A stretch of DNA of 5,985 nucleotides from positions 1 to 5,985 of the forward strand of contig CAJXVF010000170.1 of assembly GCA_913060845.1 (NCBI GenBank). The letters are read 5' to 3'. Shown in pieces: positions 1 to 5,936 of this stretch. Each line of letters starts with the position of its first letter. Position 1 is the stretch's first letter. The position numbers were made by a program, and so were the translations under genes. Source of the stretch: an uncultured Alphaproteobacteria bacterium. Lineage in GTDB: Bacteria; Pseudomonadota; Alphaproteobacteria; Bin95. The notes beneath the pieces were generated by a model, which saw only the letters and a list, made by a program, of their open reading frames with translations, did not search any database and had not been told where the DNA came from.

Positions 1-57
1 AGCTTCTTCACTGCATGCGGCTATGAACCGGAATGATCCAAATCCGCTCTAGACAGT

Positions 58-2085
58 TTGCCCGAAGAGAATTTCGACCGGATCGCCCAAGTTGCTAGCC
101 GCCAGTTCAAGATTCCGATTACCATCATTTCTCTACTGGATGAAGAACGCTCTTGGATAAAGGCCGCAGTTGGCATTAGCCTAGCCCAGACGGCGCGAGC
201 AAACGGATTTAGCAGCGTCGTTATTAGTCAGGACAGTGTGTTAATCGTCCCTGACGCCCAGGCCGATCCACGCTTCAACGAAAATATCCTCATCACAGGA
301 CCAGCCCGGCTTCGGTTCTATGCCGGCGCGCCCATCAAATCTGCCGAGGGCCATAACATCGGCGTGCTGTCAATTGGCGATGTAGCGCCACGCGACACTC
401 TCAGTGATAGCGAGCAGCAACTCCTTCTGGATCTTGCAGACATCATCAGCGGCGCTCTAGAGGCACGGGTTGTCGCGCAACGGACGCTGACGAACCTGGA
501 ACCGCATGTCGATAGCGCCTTGGAGCAACACCGCAGGTTTGTAGAAAGCCTGCGAGATGAAATCCTTTCGTGTGATCAGAACGGTGTCTTATCCGTGATG
601 AATTCGACTGCCCGAAAGATGTACGGCTTGGAATCCTCCCCCCCAACAATTTACCTACTGGTGGGCCGTTTGGAGATGAGGCAGCCAGACGGCATCACGC
701 CAATCGAGCCGGAAAGCGCACCCATTCTGCGGGCTCTACGCGGCGAAATGGTGGATCAAGAACTCATTGTTTCTTCCGGCACCGGCCATGCTTGCGTCGT
801 CCGCATTAACGCGCGCCCCTTACTTGACCGGAACGGCAATGGCGTCGGCGCCGTATCTGCTATCGAAGACATTACTGAATCCAGGCGCATGGAGGAGCGC
901 CTCCAGCAAGCCCAGAAAATGGAAGCCGTTGGGCAGTTGACCAGCGGCCTCGCCCATGACTTCAATAACCTGTTGGCGGTCGTTATGGGCAATTTACAGC
1001 TGATCGAGCGCGTCGTGAAAACCGATGAAAAGGCCCTCCGCCGCACCCACGCTGCCCTGGACGCCGTGCGCCGCGGGGCGGAATTGACCAAGCGCCTGCT
1101 TGCTTTCTCCCGCAAGCAGGACCTGAAGCCAACGCCGTCGGACGCCAATGCGCTTATTACTGGCATGGTCGACATGTTGGAGCGGACGTTAGGCGAATGG
1201 GTGAATATCGCCATCAGACCGGCTGCTGAAAACTGGACCGTCACCGTAGATGAAAGCCAGCTTGAATCCGCCGTACTCAATCTCTGCGTCAATGCCCGGG
1301 ACGCCATGAAGGGTGGCGGACGGTTGACCGTTGAGTCCCAAAACCTGCACATCGGGCCCGCCCAATTTGCAGACGCGGATGATCTGCCAGCGGGCGACTA
1401 TGTGCGCATTCCAGTGACGGATACCGGAACAGGCATGTCTGAGGATGTGGTCAAACGGGTGTTTGAGCCTTTCTTCACGACCAAAGATGTCGGCGAAGGC
1501 AGCGGCCTTGGCCTGAGCATGGTCTATGGTTTCATCAAGCAGTCTGGCGGCCATATCACCGTCTATTCCGAGATTGGCTACGGCACGTCTATCGCCATGT
1601 ACCTGCCGCGCTTGCACTCTGAAGCAACTGACCCGTCTGAAGCAGAAGCGGAAATTGTCGAAGCCCCGCCCGAAGCTATCCAGGCCCATCGTATTCTCGT
1701 CGTCGAAGACAATGACGCCGTTCGCGATGTCGCTGTCGCCATGCTGGAAGACATGGGCTACCACGTGATCGAGGCGCAAGATGGCCTCTCCGCGCTCGAA
1801 GCCTTAAAGGCGGAGAACGGCAAGTTTGACCTGATGTTCACGGACATTGTTATGCCGGCCGGCATGCATGGACCCGCACTCGCCAAAGAAGCCAGGGCCG
1901 TATTCCCGCACCTGCCGATCCTCTACACATCTGGATATGCAGAAGCAGCGGTGCTGCGCGAAGGCGATATTGGCAATAGTTTTGAATTGGTCAGCAAACC
2001 CTATCGGCTGGAGGAACTGGAAGAGAAAGTGCGCAACGCCCTCGACCAAAAACTCCAAGGCGCTGACGCCGACGCCAGACCTTAA
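58..2085 (+). CDS. Hybrid sensor histidine kinase/response regulator (GAF-PAS-HisKA-HATPase-REC), N-terminus uncertain
   Basis: A cytoplasmic two-component hybrid kinase of 675 residues; no membrane segment is visible. Residues 1-140 form a GAF domain (FDRIAQVASRQF, ISLLDEERSWIKA, YAGAPIKS). A PAS domain covers about 161-280 (QPDGITPIEPE, ALRGE, IEDITESRR). The HisKA dimerisation helix carries phospho-acceptor H300 in GLAHDFNNLL. The HATPase has N412 (NARDAM), D455 (DTGTGM), FEPFFTTK, and the G2 box GEGSGLGL from 479. A C-terminal receiver follows an acidic linker, with E550/D551, phospho-acceptor D596 (TDIVMP), T624 and K647. There is no HPt domain, so phosphate must pass to a separate partner. 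The signal is unknown. The start is poorly defined: the frame is closed by a TGA at 34-36, and the TTG at 58 is the only start codon after it, with no Shine-Dalgarno. The three codons before it read LDS, which still fits the GAF family consensus, so roughly 15-20 N-terminal residues are probably missing through a frameshift, an error or the contig edge. The family call is firm; the start is not. Confidence 0.9.
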   Translation: MPEENFDRIAQVASRQFKIPITIISLLDEERSWIKAAVGISLAQTARANGFSSVVISQDSVLIVPDAQADPRFNENILITGPARLRFYAGAPIKSAEGHNIGVLSIGDVAPRDTLSDSEQQLLLDLADIISGALEARVVAQRTLTNLEPHVDSALEQHRRFVESLRDEILSCDQNGVLSVMNSTARKMYGLESSPPTIYLLVGRLEMRQPDGITPIEPESAPILRALRGEMVDQELIVSSGTGHACVVRINARPLLDRNGNGVGAVSAIEDITESRRMEERLQQAQKMEAVGQLTSGLAHDFNNLLAVVMGNLQLIERVVKTDEKALRRTHAALDAVRRGAELTKRLLAFSRKQDLKPTPSDANALITGMVDMLERTLGEWVNIAIRPAAENWTVTVDESQLESAVLNLCVNARDAMKGGGRLTVESQNLHIGPAQFADADDLPAGDYVRIPVTDTGTGMSEDVVKRVFEPFFTTKDVGEGSGLGLSMVYGFIKQSGGHITVYSEIGYGTSIAMYLPRLHSEATDPSEAEAEIVEAPPEAIQAHRILVVEDNDAVRDVAVAMLEDMGYHVIEAQDGLSALEALKAENGKFDLMFTDIVMPAGMHGPALAKEARAVFPHLPILYTSGYAEAAVLREGDIGNSFELVSKPYRLEELEEKVRNALDQKLQGADADARP

Positions 2086-2159
2086 TCAGAGCCTCTCACG
2101 GGCCTCCTCACACGGTGCTAAGCTCCATCCCGAATTGTAAATTAGGATAGGAGCAGGCG

Positions 2160-2477
2160 ATGCTGGCAGTATGGGTGACAGTAAAAATCAAACCGGAACT
2201 CAGGCAAGAATTCCTGGATGCGATTGAAGTAGATGCCATCGGCTCTGAACGCGACGAGCCCAGTTGCGCCCGCTTCAACGTCCTCCAGGACGCCGAAGAC
2301 GAGAACACCTACTACTTCTACGAAGTCTACAAGGACGAAGCCGCCCGCCTCGAACATCGCGCAGCACCGCACTACGCCGTATGGAAAGCCGCCGCCCATA
2401 CACTCGCTGAACCCGCCACCCGGATAGAAACCCGGTCCGTATTCCCAACCGACCCGGGCTACTGGTTTCCGAAATAG
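2160..2477 (+). CDS. ABM/LsrG-like small ferredoxin-fold protein (putative quinol monooxygenase or isomerase)
   Basis: A 105-residue soluble protein with the pattern of the antibiotic biosynthesis monooxygenase (ABM) superfamily, closest in feel to the YgiN/LsrG group. An N-terminal strand (MLAVWVTVKIKPE) is followed by a helix. Next come GSERDEPSCARFNVLQD (28-44), YFYEVYKDEAARLEH (52-66), APHYAVW (69-75) and the end motif VFPTDPGYW (94-102). H66 and H71 lie where the family has conserved histidines. Such proteins act as small dimers on quinones, polyketide-like substrates or phosphorylated sugar derivatives without a cofactor; the substrate here cannot be read from sequence. The start is supported by AGGAG at 2149-2153, 6 nt before the ATG. 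The gene lies 74 nt after the kinase stop and converges on the methyltransferase gene with only 11 nt between the stop codons. No convincing -35/-10 pair was found in the 74-nt gap, so cotranscription with the kinase is possible. Confidence 0.85.
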   Translation: MLAVWVTVKIKPELRQEFLDAIEVDAIGSERDEPSCARFNVLQDAEDENTYYFYEVYKDEAARLEHRAAPHYAVWKAAAHTLAEPATRIETRSVFPTDPGYWFPK

Positions 2478-2488
2478 CAGGGCAGCTC

Positions 2489-3520
2489 TTACTTCACCCC
2501 GGATGTCCGTTGAAGGATGCCTTCGACGAATACATCCGTTTGGACGCCGGTAAAGCCTGCGTCTGAGAGGTAGCCTTCGACTTCGGCGGTGGAATGGGCG
2601 ATGCCGGTGGTGTTGTTAATGGCTTGTGCCAAACCCCACATTGCAGGATCGCTAGGGCCGGAGCGGTCTGGGTCCAGGGATTCGCCGATCAGGTGGAAGG
2701 TTCCGCCAGGCGCCATGGCCGCATAGGCCTTCTTGGCGACGGCGGCGAAGGCTTCGCGGCCATACATGGGCAGGTTGGATGCCATCACGGCGACATCCGC
2801 GCCATCTGGGAATGGATCGCTGTTGAAGTCGCAAGCTTGCGCTTCGATCCTATCCTCTAGTCCATTTTCCGCGATGAATTCCCGCGTTACCGGCACGACG
2901 GCAGGCAGGTCCAGCACGACGGCCTTCAGGTCCGGGTTGGCTTTGCAGGCTTCGATGCAATAGGCACCCGATCCGCCGCCGATATCAATCAGCAGCTTGG
3001 CGTTCGACATATCCACGTGGCGCAGGAATAGCCGTCCCGCACCCCGCCCAATTGAATAGGTACCGCGATGATAGCGGCGCGCTTCTTCAATTGTGATGCC
3101 GTCAACAGTTGGGTTCTTGAGGACGGGCGGCGTTTGTTCGCTTAGAACTTCCGCCATGCGGCCCCAATGGTTCCAGTCTGGCTTGGTGAACAGCATCCAT
3201 TCACCGGCATAGGTCGACTTGCCTTTGACCAGATAACGATCCGTATCCGCCACATTGCTAAGGGTGTCGCCATCGCGCTCGATCATGCCGAGGCCAAGCA
3301 TGGCGATGATGATCCGCTCGCCGTGCAGTGGCTGCAGCCCCATCGCTTTGGTCAGCGCCGCCTCTGTATTCGCGCCCTTATCAAGATGCGTGAAGAGCTC
3401 AAGCTCCACGGCTGCCATCAGCGCGCCGGCTTCCCGATACGCGCGCACCATGGTTTGCAACCGCTTCGTCGTCGGCCGCGGGTTTCCTCCCGCCGGGGTG
3501 CCGGATTTAGCCTCAGGCAT
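2489..3520 (-). CDS. SAM-dependent methyltransferase, acetylserotonin/family-2 O-methyltransferase-like, atypical catalytic loop
   Basis: A 343-residue protein with the architecture of plant-type/bacterial family-2 O-methyltransferases. An N-terminal winged-helix dimerisation region covers about 17-100 (RAYREAGALMAAVELELFTHL, ALTKAMGL). A Rossmann SAM-binding domain follows: motif I LLIDIGGGSGAY (176-187), the acidic end of strand 2 in VVLDLP (D204), and ACDF (229-232). The usual catalytic His-Asp loop (family form roughly LHDW or LHDY) is replaced by SNLPMYGRE (248-256), so the standard His-base mechanism seems absent; it may methylate another atom or do non-methyl chemistry as some relatives do. 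The ATG at 3520 was chosen over one 32 codons upstream because GGGAG lies 6 nt before it. That start overlaps the DUF169 stop by 8 nt, showing translational coupling, whereas the extended N-terminus is Arg-rich and only shadows the DUF169 gene. The substrate is unknown. Confidence 0.88.
   Translation of the reverse strand: MPEAKSGTPAGGNPRPTTKRLQTMVRAYREAGALMAAVELELFTHLDKGANTEAALTKAMGLQPLHGERIIIAMLGLGMIERDGDTLSNVADTDRYLVKGKSTYAGEWMLFTKPDWNHWGRMAEVLSEQTPPVLKNPTVDGITIEEARRYHRGTYSIGRGAGRLFLRHVDMSNAKLLIDIGGGSGAYCIEACKANPDLKAVVLDLPAVVPVTREFIAENGLEDRIEAQACDFNSDPFPDGADVAVMASNLPMYGREAFAAVAKKAYAAMAPGGTFHLIGESLDPDRSGPSDPAMWGLAQAINNTTGIAHSTAEVEGYLSDAGFTGVQTDVFVEGILQRTSGVK
2501..2537. terminator. Compound hairpin at the convergent gene ends (possible terminator or 3'-end structure)
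   Basis: GGATGT at 2501-2506 pairs perfectly with ACATCC at 2532-2537. Inside it, CGTTGAAGG (2508-2516) pairs with CCTTCGACG (2520-2528) around a 3-nt ATG loop. On the plus strand this gives nine inner pairs including one T:G wobble; on the minus strand that position is a C-A mismatch. It starts 24 nt after the ABM stop and lies within the last codons of the methyltransferase gene. No T-run follows the stem on the plus strand (GTTTGG), so a classic intrinsic terminator is not shown. Codon constraints could produce part of this symmetry by chance. Confidence 0.35.
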
Positions 3521-4346
3521 AGGATGCTCCCATGCCTTCGCTCGGATCCGTGAACGGGCCATAGGGCGGGATCGGGTACCGGAGACCAACGCGGGAAAGC
3601 GCCTCCATGCCTTCAATGCCGCGCTTGAATTCGTGCGGTGGCATGGCGATCAGCATCTCATCATCCGCAACGCCGCCATAGCGACGTTCGGCGAAGCAGG
3701 GGATTGAGATAGAGGTGTCTTTGGTCAGCAGCGCTTTGCCCCAGCTATCGGCGCAAGCGGACTCGCCAGTGATCGACATATCGTAACGGCGGTAGCGTTT
3801 ATGCTGGAGGCCGTTCACGAAGATAATGATCTGTGCGGGCGTACCATAGAGCATAACGATATCCGGTGGATCAAGCCGCGCTGAGCGGATCGGCGAAACC
3901 ACCGTCGCCACATAAGTCCCGTACACTTGGCGGGGCATTTCTGCCTGGTGCGCTGCGGCAGCCACCTGGTTTTCAAACCAAACGCCGGTCATGTGCGTAC
4001 CATCTAGCGTCGGTTCATCCGGCAGATCAATGCCATGGACGCCGCCACAATTGGAATTAGGCCGCACGTTTTCCGCAGTAATGCCCAGCGTGAATCCGGC
4101 CATGCGAGACTGCGTCACCAACTGGCACATGGTGTGGAAACGGCCCGCCTTTGGGCGGCGCAGACCCTGGATCTCGTTCATTTCATCCAAGGTCGTGTAC
4201 TGCTTCATGCCAATGGCGAGCGTGCGCGGCTTCAAGACAGTTGTCAGCCGGTTGTTCAGGTCCTGCAGCTCTGCAGCGGATACGTGTTCGTAATCCGGGT
4301 GAGCGTCAAGCGGGATCGGCTGGGGGTGTGCTGCTGTGTCTGGCAT
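3513..4346 (-). CDS. DUF169 (COG2043-type) family protein of unknown function
   Basis: A 277-residue soluble protein recognised as DUF169 by its core [13 protein letters not shown] (160-172), followed by [12 protein letters not shown] (194-205) and [11 protein letters not shown] (215-225) and then the DDEMLIAMP stretch (228-236). There is no signal peptide or membrane helix. Four cysteines are present: C74, C100 (NSNCGG), C198 (ESACAD) and C217 (IPCFAE). The last three sit in the strongest motifs and could bind a metal or cofactor; that is inference, as the family's biochemistry is not known to me. The ATG at 4346 was chosen because GGAG lies 7 nt before it. An in-frame extension to 4475 would run into the nitrile hydratase alpha gene on the other strand, and its sequence does not look like a natural N-terminus. 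It is the first gene of a two-gene operon, its stop overlapping the methyltransferase start by 8 nt. It is divergent from nitrile hydratase with 93 nt between start codons. Confidence 0.85.
   Translation of the reverse strand: MPDTAAHPQPIPLDAHPDYEHVSAAELQDLNNRLTTVLKPRTLAIGMKQYTTLDEMNEIQGLRRPKAGRFHTMCQLVTQSRMAGFTLGITAENVRPNSNCGGVHGIDLPDEPTLDGTHMTGVWFENQVAAAAHQAEMPRQVYGTYVATVVSPIRSARLDPPDIVMLYGTPAQIIIFVNGLQHKRYRRYDMSITGESACADSWGKALLTKDTSISIPCFAERRYGGVADDEMLIAMPPHEFKRGIEGMEALSRVGLRYPIPPYGPFTDPSEGMGASYA
3527..3531 (-). promoter_or_regulatory. Ribosome-binding site that fixes the methyltransferase start
   Basis: The minus strand reads GGGAG here, 6 nt before the ATG at 3520-3518. It lies inside the last codons of the DUF169 gene and supports a coupled start at 3520 rather than the longer reading frame beginning at 3616. 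Confidence 0.65.
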
Positions 4347-4353
4347 CAGGTCT

Positions 4354-4357
4354 CTCC
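4354..4357 (-). promoter_or_regulatory. Ribosome-binding site of the DUF169 gene
   Basis: The minus strand reads GGAG (within GGAGAG) 7 nt before the ATG at 4346-4344. It favours this start over upstream in-frame ATGs, which would overlap the divergent nitrile hydratase gene. Confidence 0.65.
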
Positions 4358-4375
4358 ATCGGGTTCGATACAGAA

Positions 4376-4388
4376 AGCATGCCATGCT
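4376..4388. repeat. 13-bp perfect inverted repeat, candidate operator
   Basis: AGCATG at 4376-4381 and CATGCT at 4383-4388 are perfect inverted arms around a single C at 4382. The symmetry covers the proposed -35 of the nitrile hydratase promoter and lies 30 nt upstream of the DUF169 start codon, so one bound regulator could affect both directions. The arms do not extend further. No regulator gene is in the window, and a palindrome this short can arise by chance. Confidence 0.4.
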
Positions 4389-4408
4389 GGTTCCGCCTTT
4401 GCTATAAT
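4379..4408 (+). promoter_or_regulatory. Sigma-70-type promoter for the nitrile hydratase operon
   Basis: A perfect TATAAT lies at 4403-4408. With an 18-nt spacer, ATGCCA at 4379-4384 matches the TTGACA -35 consensus at four of six positions. Transcription would begin near 4415, giving a leader of about 25 nt with GAAGAG at 4427-4432 before the ATG at 4440. The -10 box is convincing. The weak -35 and the overlapping palindrome suggest that an activator or repressor sets expression. Confidence 0.6.
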
Positions 4409-4426
4409 GCTTGGCGAACCGCAATT

Positions 4427-4432
4427 GAAGAG
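4427..4432 (+). promoter_or_regulatory. Ribosome-binding site that fixes the nitrile hydratase alpha start
   Basis: GAAGAG lies 7 nt before the ATG at 4440. The reading frame is open upstream to 4035, so this site and the promoter at 4403-4408 are what show that translation begins at 4440. Confidence 0.6.
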
Positions 4433-4439
4433 ATGCTCC

Positions 4440-5060
4440 ATGCCCCATGACCGCCATCATCACGATCATGATCACGGATCAGAACTGACTGAGACGGAGC
4501 TTCGTGTCCGCACACTTGAATCACTACTGGTCGAGAAGGGCTATGTGGACCCGGCCGCACTGGATGTGCTGGTTGAGACTTATGAGAAGAACGTGGGGCC
4601 CAGGAACGGTGCCCGCGTCGTCGCCAAGGCCTGGACTGACCCCGACTACAAAGCTTGGCTGCTGAAAGATGCAAGCGCCGCCATTGCATCGCTTGGCTAT
4701 ACGGGCCGCCAGGGCGAGGACATGATCGTGCTGGAGAACACGGACAACGTTCACAATATGGTCGTTTGCACGTTGTGCTCCTGCTATCCGTGGCCCGTGC
4801 TTGGCCTGCCGCCCACTTGGTATAAGGCAGCACCCTACCGCGCCCGGTCCGTATCCCAGCCCCGCAGTGTGCTGGCGGAATTTGACGTGACATTGCCGGA
4901 GTCCACAGAAATCCGTGTGTGGGATTCAACGGCGGAAACGCGCTACATGATCCTGCCAATGCGCCCCGACGGTACGGACGGATGGAGCGCTGAGCAATTG
5001 GCGGACATTGTCACCCGGGACAGCATGATCGGCACGGGGCTGGTGGAGAAAAGCGCATGA
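4440..5060 (+). CDS. nthA: Nitrile hydratase alpha subunit, cobalt type
   Basis: The metal-bearing subunit of nitrile hydratase (EC 4.2.1.84), which hydrates nitriles to amides in the cytoplasm as an alpha-beta heterodimer or heterotetramer; 206 residues, normal for the family. The metal site is [17 protein letters not shown], with C110, C113 and C115. Threonine at the second motif position (CTLCSC) marks the cobalt form; iron enzymes have serine there. In known enzymes the second and third cysteines are oxidised to sulfinate and sulfenate. Other family signatures are [20 protein letters not shown]-like [26 protein letters not shown] and [21 protein letters not shown]. The first 12 residues are His-rich (H3, H6-H8, H10, H12), possibly holding metal for cofactor loading. 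The ATG at 4440 was chosen from the RBS and promoter; the longer open frame would lie antisense within the DUF169 gene. It is the first gene of the operon and overlaps beta by 4 nt. Thiocyanate hydrolase gamma is a related alternative but fits the separate full-length beta less well. Confidence 0.96.
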   Translation: MPHDRHHHDHDHGSELTETELRVRTLESLLVEKGYVDPAALDVLVETYEKNVGPRNGARVVAKAWTDPDYKAWLLKDASAAIASLGYTGRQGEDMIVLENTDNVHNMVVCTLCSCYPWPVLGLPPTWYKAAPYRARSVSQPRSVLAEFDVTLPESTEIRVWDSTAETRYMILPMRPDGTDGWSAEQLADIVTRDSMIGTGLVEKSA

Positions 5061-5722
5061 ACGGTGCCCATGATCTTGGCGGCGGCCACGGCCACGGCCC
5101 CATCGCGCCTGATCCGAATGAGCCCTTATTCCATGCAGGCTGGGAACGAAAAGCCTTCTCCCTGACCCTCGCAATGGGCTTCACCGGCCAATGGAATATC
5201 GACCAAGCCCGATTTGCCCGGGAAAGCATGGCCCCTGGCCGCTACCTGGAAACCACCTATTACGAACATTGGCTGCACGGCCTGGAAGTGCTGTTGGCAG
5301 AGCGCGCGCTGGTCAGCGAAGCCGAAATTCAGGCGGCGGAATCCATTGGCGAGACCAAGCCGTTGCCGCGCATTTTAAATGCGGCGGATGTCCTTCCTGC
5401 ACTGCAGAAAGGCGGCAGTGCCAAACGCGACGAAAGTACGGCAGGCCAACCCAAGTTTCAGCCCGGCGCACATGTAACCGCCCGGAACATCAACCCGCCA
5501 ACCCACACCCGCGTGCCGCGCTATGTGCGAGGCCGCACAGGTGTGATTGACCGGGTTCACGGCGTTTTCGTGTTTCCGGACACTCACTCAAAAACCGGGG
5601 ATGAACGCCCGCAATGGCTCTACGCCGTTCGGTTTGAGGGCACGGAACTTTGGGGGCCAGACGCTGAGGTGGGCGCATGCGTCTATGTCGATCTTTGGGA
5701 CGATTACCTTGACCCAGCATGA
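5057..5722 (+). CDS. nthB: Nitrile hydratase beta subunit
   Basis: The partner subunit that completes the nitrile hydratase active site; 221 residues, typical length. The N-terminus MNGAHDLGG is the family hallmark that wraps around alpha, followed here by GHGHGPI. A helical domain follows ([37 protein letters not shown]) with R52 at the position of a conserved arginine known to contact the oxidised cysteines. A variable linker covers about 95-132. The C-terminal SH3-like barrel runs from 134 to 219 ([53 protein letters not shown]) and holds the second arginine cluster (R152, R155, R158). The ATG overlaps the alpha stop as ATGA, with GGAG at 5045-5048 8 nt upstream, so the two subunits are translationally coupled for equal output. 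The order alpha-beta-activator matches some proteobacterial nitrile hydratase operons. Confidence 0.96.
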   Translation: MNGAHDLGGGHGHGPIAPDPNEPLFHAGWERKAFSLTLAMGFTGQWNIDQARFARESMAPGRYLETTYYEHWLHGLEVLLAERALVSEAEIQAAESIGETKPLPRILNAADVLPALQKGGSAKRDESTAGQPKFQPGAHVTARNINPPTHTRVPRYVRGRTGVIDRVHGVFVFPDTHSKTGDERPQWLYAVRFEGTELWGPDAEVGACVYVDLWDDYLDPA

Positions 5723-5936
5723 CGTGATTAGACCCAATCCCGCTGCCCTCAAAGACGGCCAGCTAGCAGAACCGCCCGTATTCGCCGCCCCCTGGGAAGC
5801 CCAGGCCTTCGCCATGGCGGTTGAGCTGAACCAGCGCGGCCTGTTCCAATGGCAGGAATTCGCCGATCTTTTGTCCGAAGAATTGCTGGCTGCTGGCGCC
5901 GCCCAAGACGGCGAGGACTATTACCGCCACTGGCTT
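5685..5936 (+). CDS. Nitrile hydratase accessory (activator) protein, 3'-truncated by contig end
   Basis: Only the first 84 residues are present. The signature PPVFAAPWEAQAFAMAVELNQ, then GLFQWQEFADLLSEEL and DGEDYYRHWL, is that of the small nitrile hydratase activators (P14K/NhlE-type, with a beta N-terminal-like fold). These chaperones deliver or swap the metallated alpha subunit and promote cysteine oxidation during cobalt insertion. The C-terminal part is missing because native sequence ends at 5936; residues read after HWL come from adapter. The start is uncertain. The ATG at 5685 overlaps beta by 38 nt, with GAGGTGGG at 5666-5673 at a long spacing. TTG 5709 and GTG 5724 (one base after the beta stop) are alternatives. 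All three keep the recognised domain, which begins around residue 20. It is expected to be cotranscribed and coupled with beta. Confidence 0.88.

Noticed and set aside
632..650. Run of seven C bases in the kinase PAS region as a possible frameshift site
   Set aside because: The reading frame and PAS-like sequence continue correctly on both sides, so there is no evidence of a shift.
1189..1779. 196-residue open frame on the minus strand inside the kinase gene
   Set aside because: A shadow of the high-GC kinase coding strand, with no recognisable domain and no RBS-led start; the kinase motifs on the plus strand are unambiguous. The 756-1352 minus frame is rejected for the same reason.
2086..2159. 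Promoter for the ABM gene
   Set aside because: Weak AT-rich candidates such as TAGGAT at 2143-2148 have no acceptable -35 at normal spacing; only the RBS at 2149-2153 is supported.
3521..3616. Longer methyltransferase N-terminus starting at 3616
   Set aside because: The extra 32 residues are Arg-rich and lie wholly within the DUF169 coding end. A good RBS and coupled ATG are at 3520.
4401..4429. Minus-strand promoter for the DUF169 operon (TTCAAT / TATAGC, 17-nt spacer)
   Set aside because: The -35 matches consensus at only about half of its positions and the -10 is poor. A promoter must exist in this gap but cannot be placed confidently.
4035..4439. In-frame open extension of nitrile hydratase alpha adding 135 residues upstream
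   Set aside because: It runs antisense through the DUF169 gene and across the promoter. The added residues show no family similarity, and a proper promoter and RBS precede the ATG at 4440.
4347..4475. Longer DUF169 N-terminus starting at 4475
   Set aside because: It would cover the whole divergent promoter and overlap the start of the alpha gene on the other strand; a GGAG-led ATG is at 4346.
4402..4959. 185-residue minus-strand open frame across nitrile hydratase alpha
   Set aside because: Antisense to a clearly conserved gene; the Arg/Pro/Ser-rich composition is typical of a shadow frame.
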